64,000 bases of DNA from Acidobacteriota bacterium (GTDB taxonomy: Bacteria; Acidobacteriota; Blastocatellia; Pyrinomonadales; Pyrinomonadaceae), in NCBI GenBank assembly GCA_016716435.1, contig JADJWI010000003.1, positions 1,178,001-1,242,000 on the forward strand, written 5' to 3'. Every line of letters begins with the position of its first letter. Within the stretch, counting starts at the first letter, position 1. The position numbers and the translations under genes were made by a program. The notes under the pieces were generated by a model. That model searched no databases. It was given only the letters and a program-made list of their open reading frames with translations, and had not been told where the DNA came from. This document shows positions 45,107 to 54,377 of this stretch, piece after piece.

Positions 45107-45757
45107 TTGCCTGAGCTTCGTATAACAGAGATATTTCTTTCGGTGCAGGGCGAGTCGTCGCATGCGGGGCGGCCGTGCGCTTTTGTGCGGCTGACGGGCT
45201 GCCCGATGCGGTGCGTTTGGTGCGATAGCGAATATACGTTCACCGGGGGCGAGCGGATGCGCTTTGAGCAGATCTTCGAGCAGCTCGGGGAATTCGGTTG
45301 TCCGCTGGTCGAGGTGACGGGCGGCGAACCGCTTGCGCAGAAGAATGTATTTCCGTTCATCGAGAGGCTTTGCGACGGCGGCTACGAAGTGCTGATCGAG
45401 ACGGGCGGATATGTTTCAACCGAGAAGGTCGATCCGAGGGCAAAGATCATTCTGGACGTGAAATGTCCCGCCTCCGGCGAGGCCGAGCGGAACCACTGGC
45501 CGAACCTTGAAAGGCTTCGCCCGGACCGCGACGAGGTCAAGTTCGTCATTGCCGACCTCGCCGATTGTGATTTTGCGAAGGGCATCATCGCCGAGTATCA
45601 TCTCGAAAAACGAGCGAAGGAGATTCTTATCTCGCCGGTCTTCGGCGTCGAAAATCTGGCGGATATCGCCGAAGCGGTCGCGGCGAGCGGCCTCCGGGTT
45701 CGGCTCAACCTTCAGCTTCACAAATACATCTGGGGGCCAGACGTTCACGGAGTTTAG
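45107..45757 (+). CDS. queE: 7-carboxy-7-deazaguanine synthase
   Basis: 216 residues from a TTG start. The nearby ATG at 45098 is followed by a stop, so TTG is the best choice. The radical SAM motif is CPMRCVWCD (CxxxCxxC, about residues 31-38) inside RPCAFVRLTGCPMRCVWCDS. EVTGGEPLAQKNVFPFIERL is the GGEP SAM-contact strand, and ETGGYVSTEKVDP and DVKCPASGE follow. The enzyme contracts carboxytetrahydropterin to CDG in preQ0 / queuosine synthesis. QueC lies 1.1 kb downstream on the same strand, separated by a beta-lactamase-fold gene. Confidence 0.93.
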   Translation: MPELRITEIFLSVQGESSHAGRPCAFVRLTGCPMRCVWCDSEYTFTGGERMRFEQIFEQLGEFGCPLVEVTGGEPLAQKNVFPFIERLCDGGYEVLIETGGYVSTEKVDPRAKIILDVKCPASGEAERNHWPNLERLRPDRDEVKFVIADLADCDFAKGIIAEYHLEKRAKEILISPVFGVENLADIAEAVAASGLRVRLNLQLHKYIWGPDVHGV

Positions 45758-45899
45758 ACCTCGTGGACCGTAAATCGTGAGTCGTAAATTCAACATGAAT
45801 CCGAGACGTGACCAATGCCGGCGATCTCTTGTTTTTTCAATTTCCAATGATCCAATTTTCAATTGACAATTTTTCGGAGAAACGTTGGTTGGTAATCAT

Positions 45900-46811
45900 A
45901 TGAAGAAGATAATTTTGGTTGCAGTGGTGGTTGCTTTCGTTGCGGTTTCGGCGATGGCCCAAGCGAGGCCGCAGCCGGCGGGAAGCCCCGCGGTGCCTTC
46001 GCTTGATGAGCGGATCAAGACTGAGATCGGCGACTTTAAGGGCAAGGTCTGGATCTATGCCAAAAACCTCGATACGGGCAAGGAATACGGCATGCGGGCC
46101 GATGAACAGGTGCGGACGGCGAGCACCATCAAGCTGCCGATCATGACAGAAGTCTTTAGGCAGGTAGCCGAGGGCAAGATCGCGTGGACCGATCCGATCG
46201 AGATAACAAAAGCGGTGAAGGTCGGCGGTTCGGGCATTCTTTTTGAGTTTACAGACGGAACGAAGATAGACGTAAAGACGGCGATGACGCTGATGATCGT
46301 CCAATCAGACAACACGGCGACGAACGTCATTCTGGACAAGGTTTCGAGCAATTCGGTCAACGACTTTATGGCAAAGCTCGGGCTGAACGACACGCTCTCG
46401 CTTCGCAAGATCGGCGGCGGAGGTGACGCAAAGGCCTGGGACGAGCCGGTCAACAAGCTCTTCGGCATCGGGCGTTCATCGCCGCGGGATATGGTCAGGC
46501 TGCTCGAGATGCTGGAGAAAGGCGAGGTCGTCTCGAAGGAAGCATCGGCCGAGATGATCGCGATATTAAGACGGCAGCAGTACAAGGACGGTATCGGCCG
46601 CAACGCACTCGACACGGTGCCGGTCGCGTCGAAGTCCGGCTCGCTCGACCGCCTGCGATCGGACGTCGGCATAGTTTACACACGCCGCGGCCGCATCGCG
46701 ATGGCGATCACGGTCGATGACATGCCGGTCGTGCAATACATAATGGATGACATGGGCAATGAGCTGATCTGGAGATTATCGCAGATATTGCAAGAGGGAT
46801 TGGCGAGGTAA
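45900..46811 (+). CDS. Class A beta-lactamase-fold serine hydrolase
   Basis: 303 residues from the ATG at 45900; a TTG 15 bases upstream is less likely. Signal peptide MKKIILVAVVVAFVAVSAMA. The catalytic motifs are STIK in RTASTIKLPIMTEVF (SxxK near residue 73), SDN in MIVQSDNTATNVIL (near 128) and KSG in ASKSGSLDRLRSDV (near 254). These three form the active site of the beta-lactamase / D-Ala-D-Ala peptidase group. The family (Beta-lactamase2) includes true penicillinases and cell-wall enzymes. Which of these this protein is cannot be told. It stands between queE and queC. Confidence 0.9.
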   Translation: MKKIILVAVVVAFVAVSAMAQARPQPAGSPAVPSLDERIKTEIGDFKGKVWIYAKNLDTGKEYGMRADEQVRTASTIKLPIMTEVFRQVAEGKIAWTDPIEITKAVKVGGSGILFEFTDGTKIDVKTAMTLMIVQSDNTATNVILDKVSSNSVNDFMAKLGLNDTLSLRKIGGGGDAKAWDEPVNKLFGIGRSSPRDMVRLLEMLEKGEVVSKEASAEMIAILRRQQYKDGIGRNALDTVPVASKSGSLDRLRSDVGIVYTRRGRIAMAITVDDMPVVQYIMDDMGNELIWRLSQILQEGLAR

Positions 46812-46849
46812 TTTTGAAATCGCTTCGCAAGTATAGTTGGAGAATGCAA

Positions 46850-47803
46850 ATGCGCGAACGTGATATCGATAAAGTGATCTCACTTGTTAAGGAACGCTTT
46901 TCAAATGTCCGAGTTGATCAGTTACAGGTAACCAGTCCGAACGATGATGATGGAATTTGGTACTTTTGGATTCCGGGCGCCGAGCGTGACGAGTTTCACG
47001 TTGAGAACAGTTTCGGCATGTGTCCTTTCTATTGCGAGACATATAGATCGAATGAACGATTTACAACAGAAAGCATCACAGCGACCGTTGATTTGATCTG
47101 CAGTCATTTATCGACAGCATCAAACGAAAACGTGCCTTTGGCTATTTGTCTTGTATCCGGCGGACTAGATAGCTGTGTTACCGCTGCCATCGCAAGGAAT
47201 GAGAACTCCTATATAGCGATGCTTCATATCTCTTATGGACAGCGAACAGAAGAACGCGAACGCTTGGCATTTAACCGGATCGCCGGATTCTATAACGCCT
47301 ATCGTATTCTTGACGTATCGATCGAATACCTCGCAAAGATCGGCGGTTCATCGCTGACGGATTCCAACATTGCCGTGACCGACGCCGATCTTGACTCGAA
47401 GGAAATACCCACGAGCTATGTGCCGTTTCGGAATGCGAATATGCTGGCGATAGCGACGAGCTGGGCTGAGGTTCTGGGGGCGACGAGTATTTACATCGGT
47501 GCGGTCGCTGAGGACTCGAGCGGTTATCCGGATTGCCGGCCCGAGTTTTACGAGGCGTTTCAGCAAACGATCAACACGGGAACTAAGCCCGACACCCGCG
47601 TCGAAATTCGAACGCCGATAATTCATCTCTCAAAAGCCGAGATCGTAGAAAAGGGAATCGAGCTCGGAGCTCCGCTTCATCTCACATGGTCTTGCTATCG
47701 CAACGAAACGCTCGCCTGCGGTAAGTGCGATTCATGTGCTCTGCGGCTCCGGGGATTTGAACGAGCCGGTGTGAAGGATCCTATCGCTTATCAAGCATCA
47801 TGA
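46850..47803 (+). CDS. queC: 7-cyano-7-deazaguanine synthase with N-terminal extension
   Basis: 317 residues from the ATG at 46850, chosen because GGAG sits 7 bases before it; upstream TTG and ATG are alternatives. The QueC part begins near residue 100 with LVSGGLDSCVTAAIARNE (SGGxDS P-loop), SYGQRTEERE, and zinc site SCYRNETLACGKCDSCALR (four Cys). It turns CDG into preQ0 with ATP and ammonia. Residues 1-95 form an extra domain (QVTSPNDDDGIWYFWIPGAE, FHVENSFGMCPFYCETYRSN) absent from normal 220-residue QueC. Codon use is less G+C rich than the neighbours. Canonical or diverted function is open. Confidence 0.85.
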   Translation: MRERDIDKVISLVKERFSNVRVDQLQVTSPNDDDGIWYFWIPGAERDEFHVENSFGMCPFYCETYRSNERFTTESITATVDLICSHLSTASNENVPLAICLVSGGLDSCVTAAIARNENSYIAMLHISYGQRTEERERLAFNRIAGFYNAYRILDVSIEYLAKIGGSSLTDSNIAVTDADLDSKEIPTSYVPFRNANMLAIATSWAEVLGATSIYIGAVAEDSSGYPDCRPEFYEAFQQTINTGTKPDTRVEIRTPIIHLSKAEIVEKGIELGAPLHLTWSCYRNETLACGKCDSCALRLRGFERAGVKDPIAYQAS

Positions 47804-47844
47804 TACTTGTCTTTAGATTTTCTTCGATCCGCTTGCGGTTTAGC

Positions 47845-47878
47845 GAACTGGCCGCCCGCTTACCCAGGCGGTTCTGAC
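47845..47878 (-). repeat. 34-bp palindromic element, copy 1
   Basis: The element has arms CCGCCCGC and GCAGGCGG-like around a 4-base loop and a flanking GAAC/GTTC. It is identical in 32 of 34 positions to the copy at 60186. On the minus strand it encodes SEPPG followed by TAA, the last codons of the membrane protein gene at 47860. Confidence 0.88.
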
Positions 47879-48528
47879 TGCTTGTTGAGGGCTTCGCTTT
47901 TACGCTTCTCGAGTTCTTCTATCTTCAATTTCAGTTCGTTGATCTCCACATCGATCTTTTCGATATCCGTCTCGCCTGCGCTTAGGCGATGAAAGACAGG
48001 CGTTATGACCGTTACGGCGGCGATCAGTATCGATAGAACGCCGATCGTTCGGAAAACGAGATCGCTCTCGCCTTCCGGTTCGAACCACATCAGATAGAGA
48101 ATGATCGCCGCGTGCAGGAGGTCGCAGGCTGCGGCGAATGGATAGCTCCAGGCGAATCGCCGGTCGAGACGTGCGAGGCGGAGCAGCGAGAGGTGCGAGG
48201 CGACGATGGCACCGATCACAAGCGTCATGGTCGTTTTGATATAGGTCTCGTTGTCATCGAGCACGTTCCAGATAATGAGGAAAAGGGCGAGGGCGGAGAC
48301 GACCGAGAGAACGATGCCGGCAAGCGGAAGCTTGCGGCCGCGGCCCGCCTCGTAACATGCACCGCAGGCGAGCCCAAGGATGCTCGTCGCGGTTACGGTC
48401 AGCGTGGTCATCAGCACGCGGAGCTCAAACTCGCCGAAGCTCCCGGCAATGACGACGACGATACCGAGAACGGCACTTAATGCGACAGATGCGATCAGCG
48501 TGTTCAAGAATATTTTGCGGGTATTCAT
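47860..48528 (-). CDS. Integral membrane protein with C-terminal coiled coil
   Basis: 222 residues from the ATG at 48528, which has a GGAGG site; 15 earlier codons lack one. About six hydrophobic helices follow (NTLIASVALSAVLGIVVVIAG, IVLSVVSALALFLIIWNV, TIGVLSILIAAVTVITPVFH). The last 45 residues form a charged coiled coil (IEKIDVEINELKLKIEELEK). The final residues SEPPG and stop come from the palindromic element at 47845-47878, so the original C-terminus may have been different. No family recognised. Confidence 0.75.
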   Translation of the reverse strand: MNTRKIFLNTLIASVALSAVLGIVVVIAGSFGEFELRVLMTTLTVTATSILGLACGACYEAGRGRKLPLAGIVLSVVSALALFLIIWNVLDDNETYIKTTMTLVIGAIVASHLSLLRLARLDRRFAWSYPFAAACDLLHAAIILYLMWFEPEGESDLVFRTIGVLSILIAAVTVITPVFHRLSAGETDIEKIDVEINELKLKIEELEKRKSEALNKQSEPPG

Positions 48529-48662
48529 CACGATCCTCCAGCGGAAATCTACTCTTTTCGCGATAGAATGCAAGTCCCGCGGGGCTGCCCCGTTCAGTTA
48601 GGCAAGAGCGCGAGAGCGGTCGGGAAGGCTTAAAGACAATTGAGACAATTAAGGAGGATGTG

Positions 48663-50003
48663 ATGAAAGCGGTTCAAACGGGTGTATTCGGGATCTTGGT
48701 GATAGCGGTAAGTATTTTTGCGGCGGCGGCACAGTCCGCGTTGATCACGGGAAATAGTGCGGGAGCGGTCAAGATCGGGATGACGGTCGCCGAGGTACGC
48801 AAGGCGGTTGCTCCGATGAAGCTTGAGCGGTCAAGCGACGGCGAGGGCATTGCCCTGATCGCCGTAAAACGTGGCGACGAGATCGTGATGACACTCTTCG
48901 CCGGTGAAGAAGACCGCGATGCGAAGATCACTGAGACGGCAAAGGTCGAGTACATAATGGTCTGGGACAAGAACTATCGGACGGCCGCGGGGGTTCACCC
49001 GGAAATGCGGATCGCCGATGCTGAAAAGATCTACGGCAAGGTTAAACAGATCATCAGAAGCGAGATCGAGTCCCGCGAGTATGTGACCTTCACAAACCAC
49101 CCTGCAGGGATCGAGATGCGAATTCTCGGCAAGGACGATATGGCCGGCGTTTATGCCCAAGGGACTTGGAGAACCGACAAGTATTCGGCAGATGCGTATA
49201 TCTTCACGATCGACATTGATGGTTCCGAAGTGGCTCAAACGGGCAAGCCAACGCCGGAGTTCGCGAGCGCCTACACCGAGCTGACCGCGGGCTGCACGAG
49301 CGTAGGCGGCGAGGAAGGCGGCCATGTTTCAACGATGTGCAAAGGTCCCGGCGGATTTCAGGTTCATTACTTCGATGCCGCGACGATCTATCAGCTCAAC
49401 GTTGCGGATGCGACGCGCGAATGGGAAGAGCCGGTCGTGAGCTTCGGGCTCGATAAGCTCAAGGCGGTCGGCCGGGTCGAATGGAGATTGGCCGATGGTG
49501 TTCCTTTTGCGGTTGCCGTCAAGGACCCGAGCAACGGGCGGATCATCGTCCGTGGGCTCAAGGGCTTCGAGCGGATCAAGTTCGAATCAAGCGGCAAAAA
49601 TGCTGTGACGGATGCTCAAAGCGGAGCGGACAACGAATACCGCGATGCCATACTTCCAGTCAAGCGGATCGACCTCGAAGGAGCGATGATGGCGGCCGTT
49701 GTGTCCGGCACGCTCGAATCCTTTGACGACCGCAAGCGGTATTCGTTCGTCGGTGCGGCTGGTGACAGGGTTACGGTAAAGATAGAAACGAGTGAATGGA
49801 GCGGCGAGGAAGGCCCGATCATGGTCGGCACCGTTCGCCGGCCCGATGGCTCGACCGACGGTGCACCGGGCGGAATGGTCTTCGATGAGGTCCTTGCTGA
49901 GGGCGGAGAATACGAGGTTATCGTCAGCCAGAATGCGGCGAAGTCGCGAGCAGAGAATATTCAATTCAAAGTTACGGTTTCAAAAGCGAAGAGCGGCAGT
50001 TAA
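48663..50003 (+). CDS. Secreted protein with C-terminal pre-peptidase-like domain
   Basis: 446 residues from the ATG at 48663 with AAGGAGG spaced 5 bases ahead. Signal peptide MKAVQTGVFGILVIAVSIFA. Residues 30-150 have a pattern like small inhibitor or cystatin-like domains (GMTVAEVRKAVAPMKLE). Residues about 340-440 (VSGTLESFDDRKRYSFVGAAGDRVTVKIE, FDEVLAEGGEYEVIVSQN) fit a bacterial pre-peptidase C-terminal beta-sandwich, which usually helps secretion or surface anchoring. No protease motif is seen. The end overlaps the convergent M16 gene by 4 bases. Confidence 0.72.
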   Translation: MKAVQTGVFGILVIAVSIFAAAAQSALITGNSAGAVKIGMTVAEVRKAVAPMKLERSSDGEGIALIAVKRGDEIVMTLFAGEEDRDAKITETAKVEYIMVWDKNYRTAAGVHPEMRIADAEKIYGKVKQIIRSEIESREYVTFTNHPAGIEMRILGKDDMAGVYAQGTWRTDKYSADAYIFTIDIDGSEVAQTGKPTPEFASAYTELTAGCTSVGGEEGGHVSTMCKGPGGFQVHYFDAATIYQLNVADATREWEEPVVSFGLDKLKAVGRVEWRLADGVPFAVAVKDPSNGRIIVRGLKGFERIKFESSGKNAVTDAQSGADNEYRDAILPVKRIDLEGAMMAAVVSGTLESFDDRKRYSFVGAAGDRVTVKIETSEWSGEEGPIMVGTVRRPDGSTDGAPGGMVFDEVLAEGGEYEVIVSQNAAKSRAENIQFKVTVSKAKSGS

Positions 50004-51277
50004 GCAACCGAAAGGCGGTCGCGGGTGACGGCGGTGGGGTCGAGGTCTCCGATGGCTCCGAACGCGATGTGTTCGGAGCGGAAAAACTCCTCTGCTAGTT
50101 CCGCGACCGCTTCCTCGGTGACCGCCTCTACTTTTGCGAGAGTTTCCTCGACCGCGATCTGGTGTCCGTGGAGCAGCTCCATGCTGGCGAGCGTTCCGGC
50201 CCGGCCGGCTGAGTCCTCAAGCCCGAGCAGGATCGACGCACGCGTTTGATCTTTCATCAACTGGATCTCATCGGCCCTGACGCCGTTGCGGACGATCGAG
50301 CGCATCTCATCAAGCACGATATCGACGACCTCGTCCACCTGTTCCGGCGAGGTCGCGGCCGAAACCATAAACATCCCGCAGTCGCTAAAAAGCAGTGCCG
50401 ATGCACCAACACTATAGGCGAGCCCGCGTTCTTCGCGGACCTTTTGCCAGAGCCGGCTCGATGTTCCGCCGCCGATGGCATTGGCGAGAAGCTCAGCAGC
50501 ATACCTTCGTTCGTCGCGGGCACCGATAAATGGCGTTGCCATTATGAGGTGGGCCTGCTCGAGCTCCGGTTTGTATTCGATGACGAGCGGGGCAGCGACG
50601 GCCGGGGCAGCCATCAGCGTGAACTGCGGAGTAATGCCGTTCGGCGTGCGAAACTCGAGCCTTTCGGCGAGTTCAGCGACCGCGTCGTGTTCGATGTTGC
50701 CGGCCGCGGCAATAACAAGATTTTGCGGAGCGAATGCGGCCGCGTGGTAGTTTAGCGTGACCTCTCGCCCAAAGCTCCTGACGGTCTCGGGAGTGCCGGC
50801 AATGGAGAGCCCGAGCTGATGGCCGGGAAAGAATTCGCGATGGAAAATATCGCCGAGATATTCCTCGGGCGAGTCGTCGATCATCTTCATTTCCTCGATG
50901 ATGACGCGCTGCTCGCTCTCAAGGTCGGCCTCTTCAAAGCGTGGATCGGTCAGCATTTCGGCGATAAGGCCGAAGGCGGCCGGAAGCTGTTCGTCGATGA
51001 CCTTTATCGCGAACCCGGTCTCTTCGTGGGTCGTGAAGGCGTCAAGATTGCCGCCAAGCCGGTCTTGCTCGCGGGCGATCTCTATCGCCGAACGCCGAGA
51101 GGTTCCTTTAAAGACGGCGTGTTCGATGAAGTGCGAAATGCCGTTCAGGTTGGTCGGTTCGTTTCGCGAGCCGACGCGGAAAAAGAAACCGAGCGTTGCC
51201 GAACGCACACCCGCCATCCGATCCGTCAGAACAGTGAGCCCGTTGGCTAGCCGCGTTTCCCTGATTTGTTCCTTCAT
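50000..51277 (-). CDS. M16 family zinc metallopeptidase
   Basis: 425 residues from the ATG at 51277; the TTG nine bases further upstream is less likely. The inverted zinc motif is HFIEHAVFKG (HxxEH near residue 48-52) followed by a downstream Glu in SATTHEETGFAIKV context, and the C-terminal M16 domain has the R/Y pair region GGGTSSRLWQKVREERGLAYSV. Such peptidases cleave signal or processing peptides and coenzyme PQQ precursors. It ends 4 bases inside the preceding convergent gene. The partner inactive subunit, often encoded beside it, is not present, so both halves are in this chain or it forms a homodimer. Confidence 0.9.
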   Translation of the reverse strand: MKEQIRETRLANGLTVLTDRMAGVRSATLGFFFRVGSRNEPTNLNGISHFIEHAVFKGTSRRSAIEIAREQDRLGGNLDAFTTHEETGFAIKVIDEQLPAAFGLIAEMLTDPRFEEADLESEQRVIIEEMKMIDDSPEEYLGDIFHREFFPGHQLGLSIAGTPETVRSFGREVTLNYHAAAFAPQNLVIAAAGNIEHDAVAELAERLEFRTPNGITPQFTLMAAPAVAAPLVIEYKPELEQAHLIMATPFIGARDERRYAAELLANAIGGGTSSRLWQKVREERGLAYSVGASALLFSDCGMFMVSAATSPEQVDEVVDIVLDEMRSIVRNGVRADEIQLMKDQTRASILLGLEDSAGRAGTLASMELLHGHQIAVEETLAKVEAVTEEAVAELAEEFFRSEHIAFGAIGDLDPTAVTRDRLSVA

Positions 51278-51330
51278 TAGCGCCAAAACCTAAAGATTAG
51301 CATTTCGGCAATGGAAAAACGACTACCGAT

Positions 51331-53166
51331 TCAGCGTATCGGGTCGCGGAGGACGGCATCGGCGGCTTCGCGGGCGGTTCGGGCAGCGTCGGGATTGGCC
51401 TCGCGGAGTTCGGCGATCTGCATCAGGGCCTCGCCGGTGCGGGAAAGCAGGCGGAAAAGATCGCCTTCCTCGGCCTTTGTGCGGGCGACGAGTTCGTCCC
51501 AGGCCCGGCCGCGTGCCCAGAATTCAGCTGCTGCGGCCGCCGAATAATTGATGTCCTCGGTCGGCTCGATGCCGTATTCCCATTCGACGTTCCCGACGCG
51601 GTGCAGCACATCGAAAAAGGCATTTGCGGCGTCGAGAAGCTCGGTCGTCGGGTTCAGGTCGCCAAAGCTGCGGTCGGCGTCAGCGGCGATCGAAGCGACA
51701 AGTCCGGCACAAGCAGCCGGCGAGGTGCCATCGAAAACGCCGTCACGTATCGCCTCGCCGATCAGCAGCGGCCGGTCGATGCGAAGGTCGGCAAGCCAAC
51801 GGCCGTCGTCCGTGACGCGTTCTTTCGAAAAGTCGATGAAATCGAAGCGGTCGAGCACATGGGCTCGATTTTCAAAGGGCGACCAGATGCGGCCGACGAG
51901 CCGCTCGATGTCTTTTCGGTTCTCTTCGAACTCCGCAGCTTCCTTGACCGAAAGCCAAAGGAACTCGGCCGTCGCTTCGTTTTTCGTAAAATCCTCGAGG
52001 CTCTTGGTGATGATCTCCGCGGAGTCGAGATTTCCGCGAGCGATGGACGGCTTTGGCTCTTCGAGCGGCGGATTCTTGCCCTCGAGCGTTTCAAGGAACG
52101 CTCTTTCGACGGCGTTCTCATTCAATCGGTAGATATTCTCAAAGACGCGGTTGATCCGTGCGAGCGAGAACGTCCGGCCTGAGCCGTCGTCCCGCATCGC
52201 TGAAACAAAATCGCCGAATGCGCTCGTGACAATAAAGTAACGCTTGCCCGAACGGCCCTGCGTCACGATGCGGCCGGGCAAAACGCTTTGCCGCAGCCAT
52301 TCCATCCGAAGTTCCGCACGGGTTTCGGGAAGCCGATGCTGCAGCCGTTCCCGCGTGCTGACCAGCCGTTCAAAACCGCGGACGTCGTTAAAGTTTAAGC
52401 CAAGTTTCGCTGCCTTTTCTGTCAGCACTTCCTCGATCTCATCGTTCTTTTGCCGGAGCCGTTCGATGCGGTGGCCGGTCTTTTGGAACGCGAAACTCTT
52501 TTGGGCGATGTCGCGGATCGGCCCGAAGCCGCTGAAGGCGTCGAGCAGATTCAGCAGCGTCGTATAGGTCGCCTTGAATTTGCTCTCGAGCGCGTCGGGA
52601 GGCGACTTCAAGAGCTCGGCGATCTTTCGCGGGTTTTGGAATTGTCCCGGGGCGAGGACGACGAAGCCGACGTTGTCCTTTCCGCGTCTGCCTGCACGGC
52701 CGGTCATCTGCTGAAGTTCGTTTGCCGAGAACGGCCGCCAACCGTCATTTCCGCGGGTGTCGGCATTGCTGACGACGACCGTGCGGGCCGGAAAATCGAC
52801 GCCGGCGGCGACGGTCGATGTCGCAAAGATCGCGTTGAGCAATCCGCCGGACATCATCTTTTCGACCAGAAGCTTCCATGCTGGGATATGCCCTGCGTGG
52901 TGCGAGGCGACGCCTTGTTGAACGAGGATCTTTGCGTGTTTGTGCTTGAGGACCTCCGGGTGCATCTCGGCAAAGGCCTCGAACAGGGCTTTCCGCTTCT
53001 CGTATTTTTCTGGGTCAGATCGCTGCGAGCGATCGGCGGCGACCTCCGAAGCGGATTCGTCGCATTTGCGGCGCGTCGGCAAAAAGACGATCGCGGGCAG
53101 CAGGTCGTATCCGCGGAGTGCGGAGATCAGCTTGTTGGGAAGGATATCAGCGGGCCGACCGTTCAT
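51331..53166 (-). CDS. Half of a Ski2-like helicase (RecA2 and C-terminal parts only)
   Basis: 611 residues beginning at motif IV. AIVFLPTRRKC (about 30), VQQGVASHHAGH, FATSTVAAGVDFPARTVVV (motif V, about 117) and QMTGRAGRRGKDN (motif VI, about 153) are complete. It then continues into a helical, DSHCT-like region to the end. No Walker A or DExH motif exists, and the N-terminal RecA domain is missing. The frame is open upstream to 53292 but runs into the divergent MBL gene without helicase motifs. Either a partner supplies the ATPase half, or this is a truncated gene. Confidence 0.75.
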   Translation of the reverse strand: MNGRPADILPNKLISALRGYDLLPAIVFLPTRRKCDESASEVAADRSQRSDPEKYEKRKALFEAFAEMHPEVLKHKHAKILVQQGVASHHAGHIPAWKLLVEKMMSGGLLNAIFATSTVAAGVDFPARTVVVSNADTRGNDGWRPFSANELQQMTGRAGRRGKDNVGFVVLAPGQFQNPRKIAELLKSPPDALESKFKATYTTLLNLLDAFSGFGPIRDIAQKSFAFQKTGHRIERLRQKNDEIEEVLTEKAAKLGLNFNDVRGFERLVSTRERLQHRLPETRAELRMEWLRQSVLPGRIVTQGRSGKRYFIVTSAFGDFVSAMRDDGSGRTFSLARINRVFENIYRLNENAVERAFLETLEGKNPPLEEPKPSIARGNLDSAEIITKSLEDFTKNEATAEFLWLSVKEAAEFEENRKDIERLVGRIWSPFENRAHVLDRFDFIDFSKERVTDDGRWLADLRIDRPLLIGEAIRDGVFDGTSPAACAGLVASIAADADRSFGDLNPTTELLDAANAFFDVLHRVGNVEWEYGIEPTEDINYSAAAAAEFWARGRAWDELVARTKAEEGDLFRLLSRTGEALMQIAELREANPDAARTAREAADAVLRDPIR

Positions 53167-53253
53167 TTTTGGGATTATCGCATAGTTGGCTCGCGTTTCA
53201 GCACCGCGGCCCGCGTTTGGAGCGACGGGCCTGCGGTTCGTATAGTTTAAGTA

Positions 53254-54375
53254 ATGAAGAAATGGACGGTCCGCCTTGGTGGTGTTTTTCTCTTAGCATT
53301 GTTCGTTTTGATCGGGACGGCCTTTTGGAGCGATTCCGATGTAGCGGTGCTGACCGATCGTGTTTCGGTTCCGGGGCTTGAGACCGTTCGGGCTGGATGG
53401 CCCGGAACGCCAGTCGATCAACGCGGGCGGTTCATGAACGACGAGTTCGTCTTTCTGCCAAAGACGCGTGAGCTTCTGAAATGGCAATTGAGCTCGAACG
53501 AGTTTGAGGCCGAGCGCGAACGCGACACATTTCGCCCGGAGGTCCGCGATCCTTCGGCGTTTTTGGCTGGAGAAGAGGATGGCATTATTTGGCTCGGGCA
53601 CGCTTCGTTCTACATTCGGCTTGAGGGCCGCGGTATCTTGGTCGATCCGATCTTCGGCTCGCCGCCGCTGGTCGAACGATGGGTCGATGTGCCATCGCCG
53701 CTCGAAAAGATCAGGCGGGTCGACTACGTACTTCTCTCGCACGACCATCGCGACCACACCGATGAAACGACGCTTCGGGCCATCGCTGAGAAGTTTCCGG
53801 AGGCGACGTTCATCGCCGGAATGGGCAGCGAGGAGATGCTTCGCGGGTGGATAAAGCCGACGAATAAGATCGCGGTCGCGGGCTGGTTCCAGCGGTTTGA
53901 GATCGGCGACGAGGCGGTCGAGGTTTATTTCGTGCCGGTGCGGCATTGGTCGCGCCGCGGGCTTTTTGATACCAACCGGCGGCTTTGGGGTGGCTACGTC
54001 GTCAAGAGCCGTTCGGCCTCGATCTATCACGGCGGCGATAGCGGCTACGGCCGGCACTATCGCGAAACGGGCGAGATCTTTCCCGGGATCGACTATTTTC
54101 TGATGCCGATCGGAGCCTACGAACCGCGATGGTTCATGGAGGCGAACCACACGAACCCAGCCGACGCGGTCAAGGCATTTGGCGATATCGGGGCAAAGTG
54201 GCTGGTGCCGATGCATTACGGCACCTTTGACCTCTCGGACGAATCGGCGGGGATGCCGCTTCGTCAATTGACCGCCGAAGCGGAAAAAGCGAGAATCACC
54301 GACAAGCTGAAGGTACTTGCAATTAACGAGTATATCGAGATCACAAAGCCGGAAACCGGTGAGGAGAACAAATAA
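53254..54375 (+). CDS. MBL-fold hydrolase (NAPE-PLD-like)
   Basis: 373 residues. An N-terminal membrane segment (GGVFLLALFVLIGTAFW) anchors it. The metallo-beta-lactamase motif is YVLLSHDHRDHTDETTLR (HxHxDH, about 165-171), followed by HGGDSGYG and LVPMHYGTFDLS with the closing His. The pattern around FYIRLEGRGILVDPIFG resembles NAPE-hydrolysing phospholipase D and UlaG lactonase relatives. Lipid or lactone is a fair guess. It is 2 bases upstream of the amidase gene and likely shares its transcript. Confidence 0.88.
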   Translation: MKKWTVRLGGVFLLALFVLIGTAFWSDSDVAVLTDRVSVPGLETVRAGWPGTPVDQRGRFMNDEFVFLPKTRELLKWQLSSNEFEAERERDTFRPEVRDPSAFLAGEEDGIIWLGHASFYIRLEGRGILVDPIFGSPPLVERWVDVPSPLEKIRRVDYVLLSHDHRDHTDETTLRAIAEKFPEATFIAGMGSEEMLRGWIKPTNKIAVAGWFQRFEIGDEAVEVYFVPVRHWSRRGLFDTNRRLWGGYVVKSRSASIYHGGDSGYGRHYRETGEIFPGIDYFLMPIGAYEPRWFMEANHTNPADAVKAFGDIGAKWLVPMHYGTFDLSDESAGMPLRQLTAEAEKARITDKLKVLAINEYIEITKPETGEENK

Positions 54376-54377
54376 AA

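Noticed and set aside
46850..47803. QatC of a Qat defence system
   Set aside because: None of the other Qat genes is nearby, and queE upstream plus the canonical zinc site support ordinary QueC.
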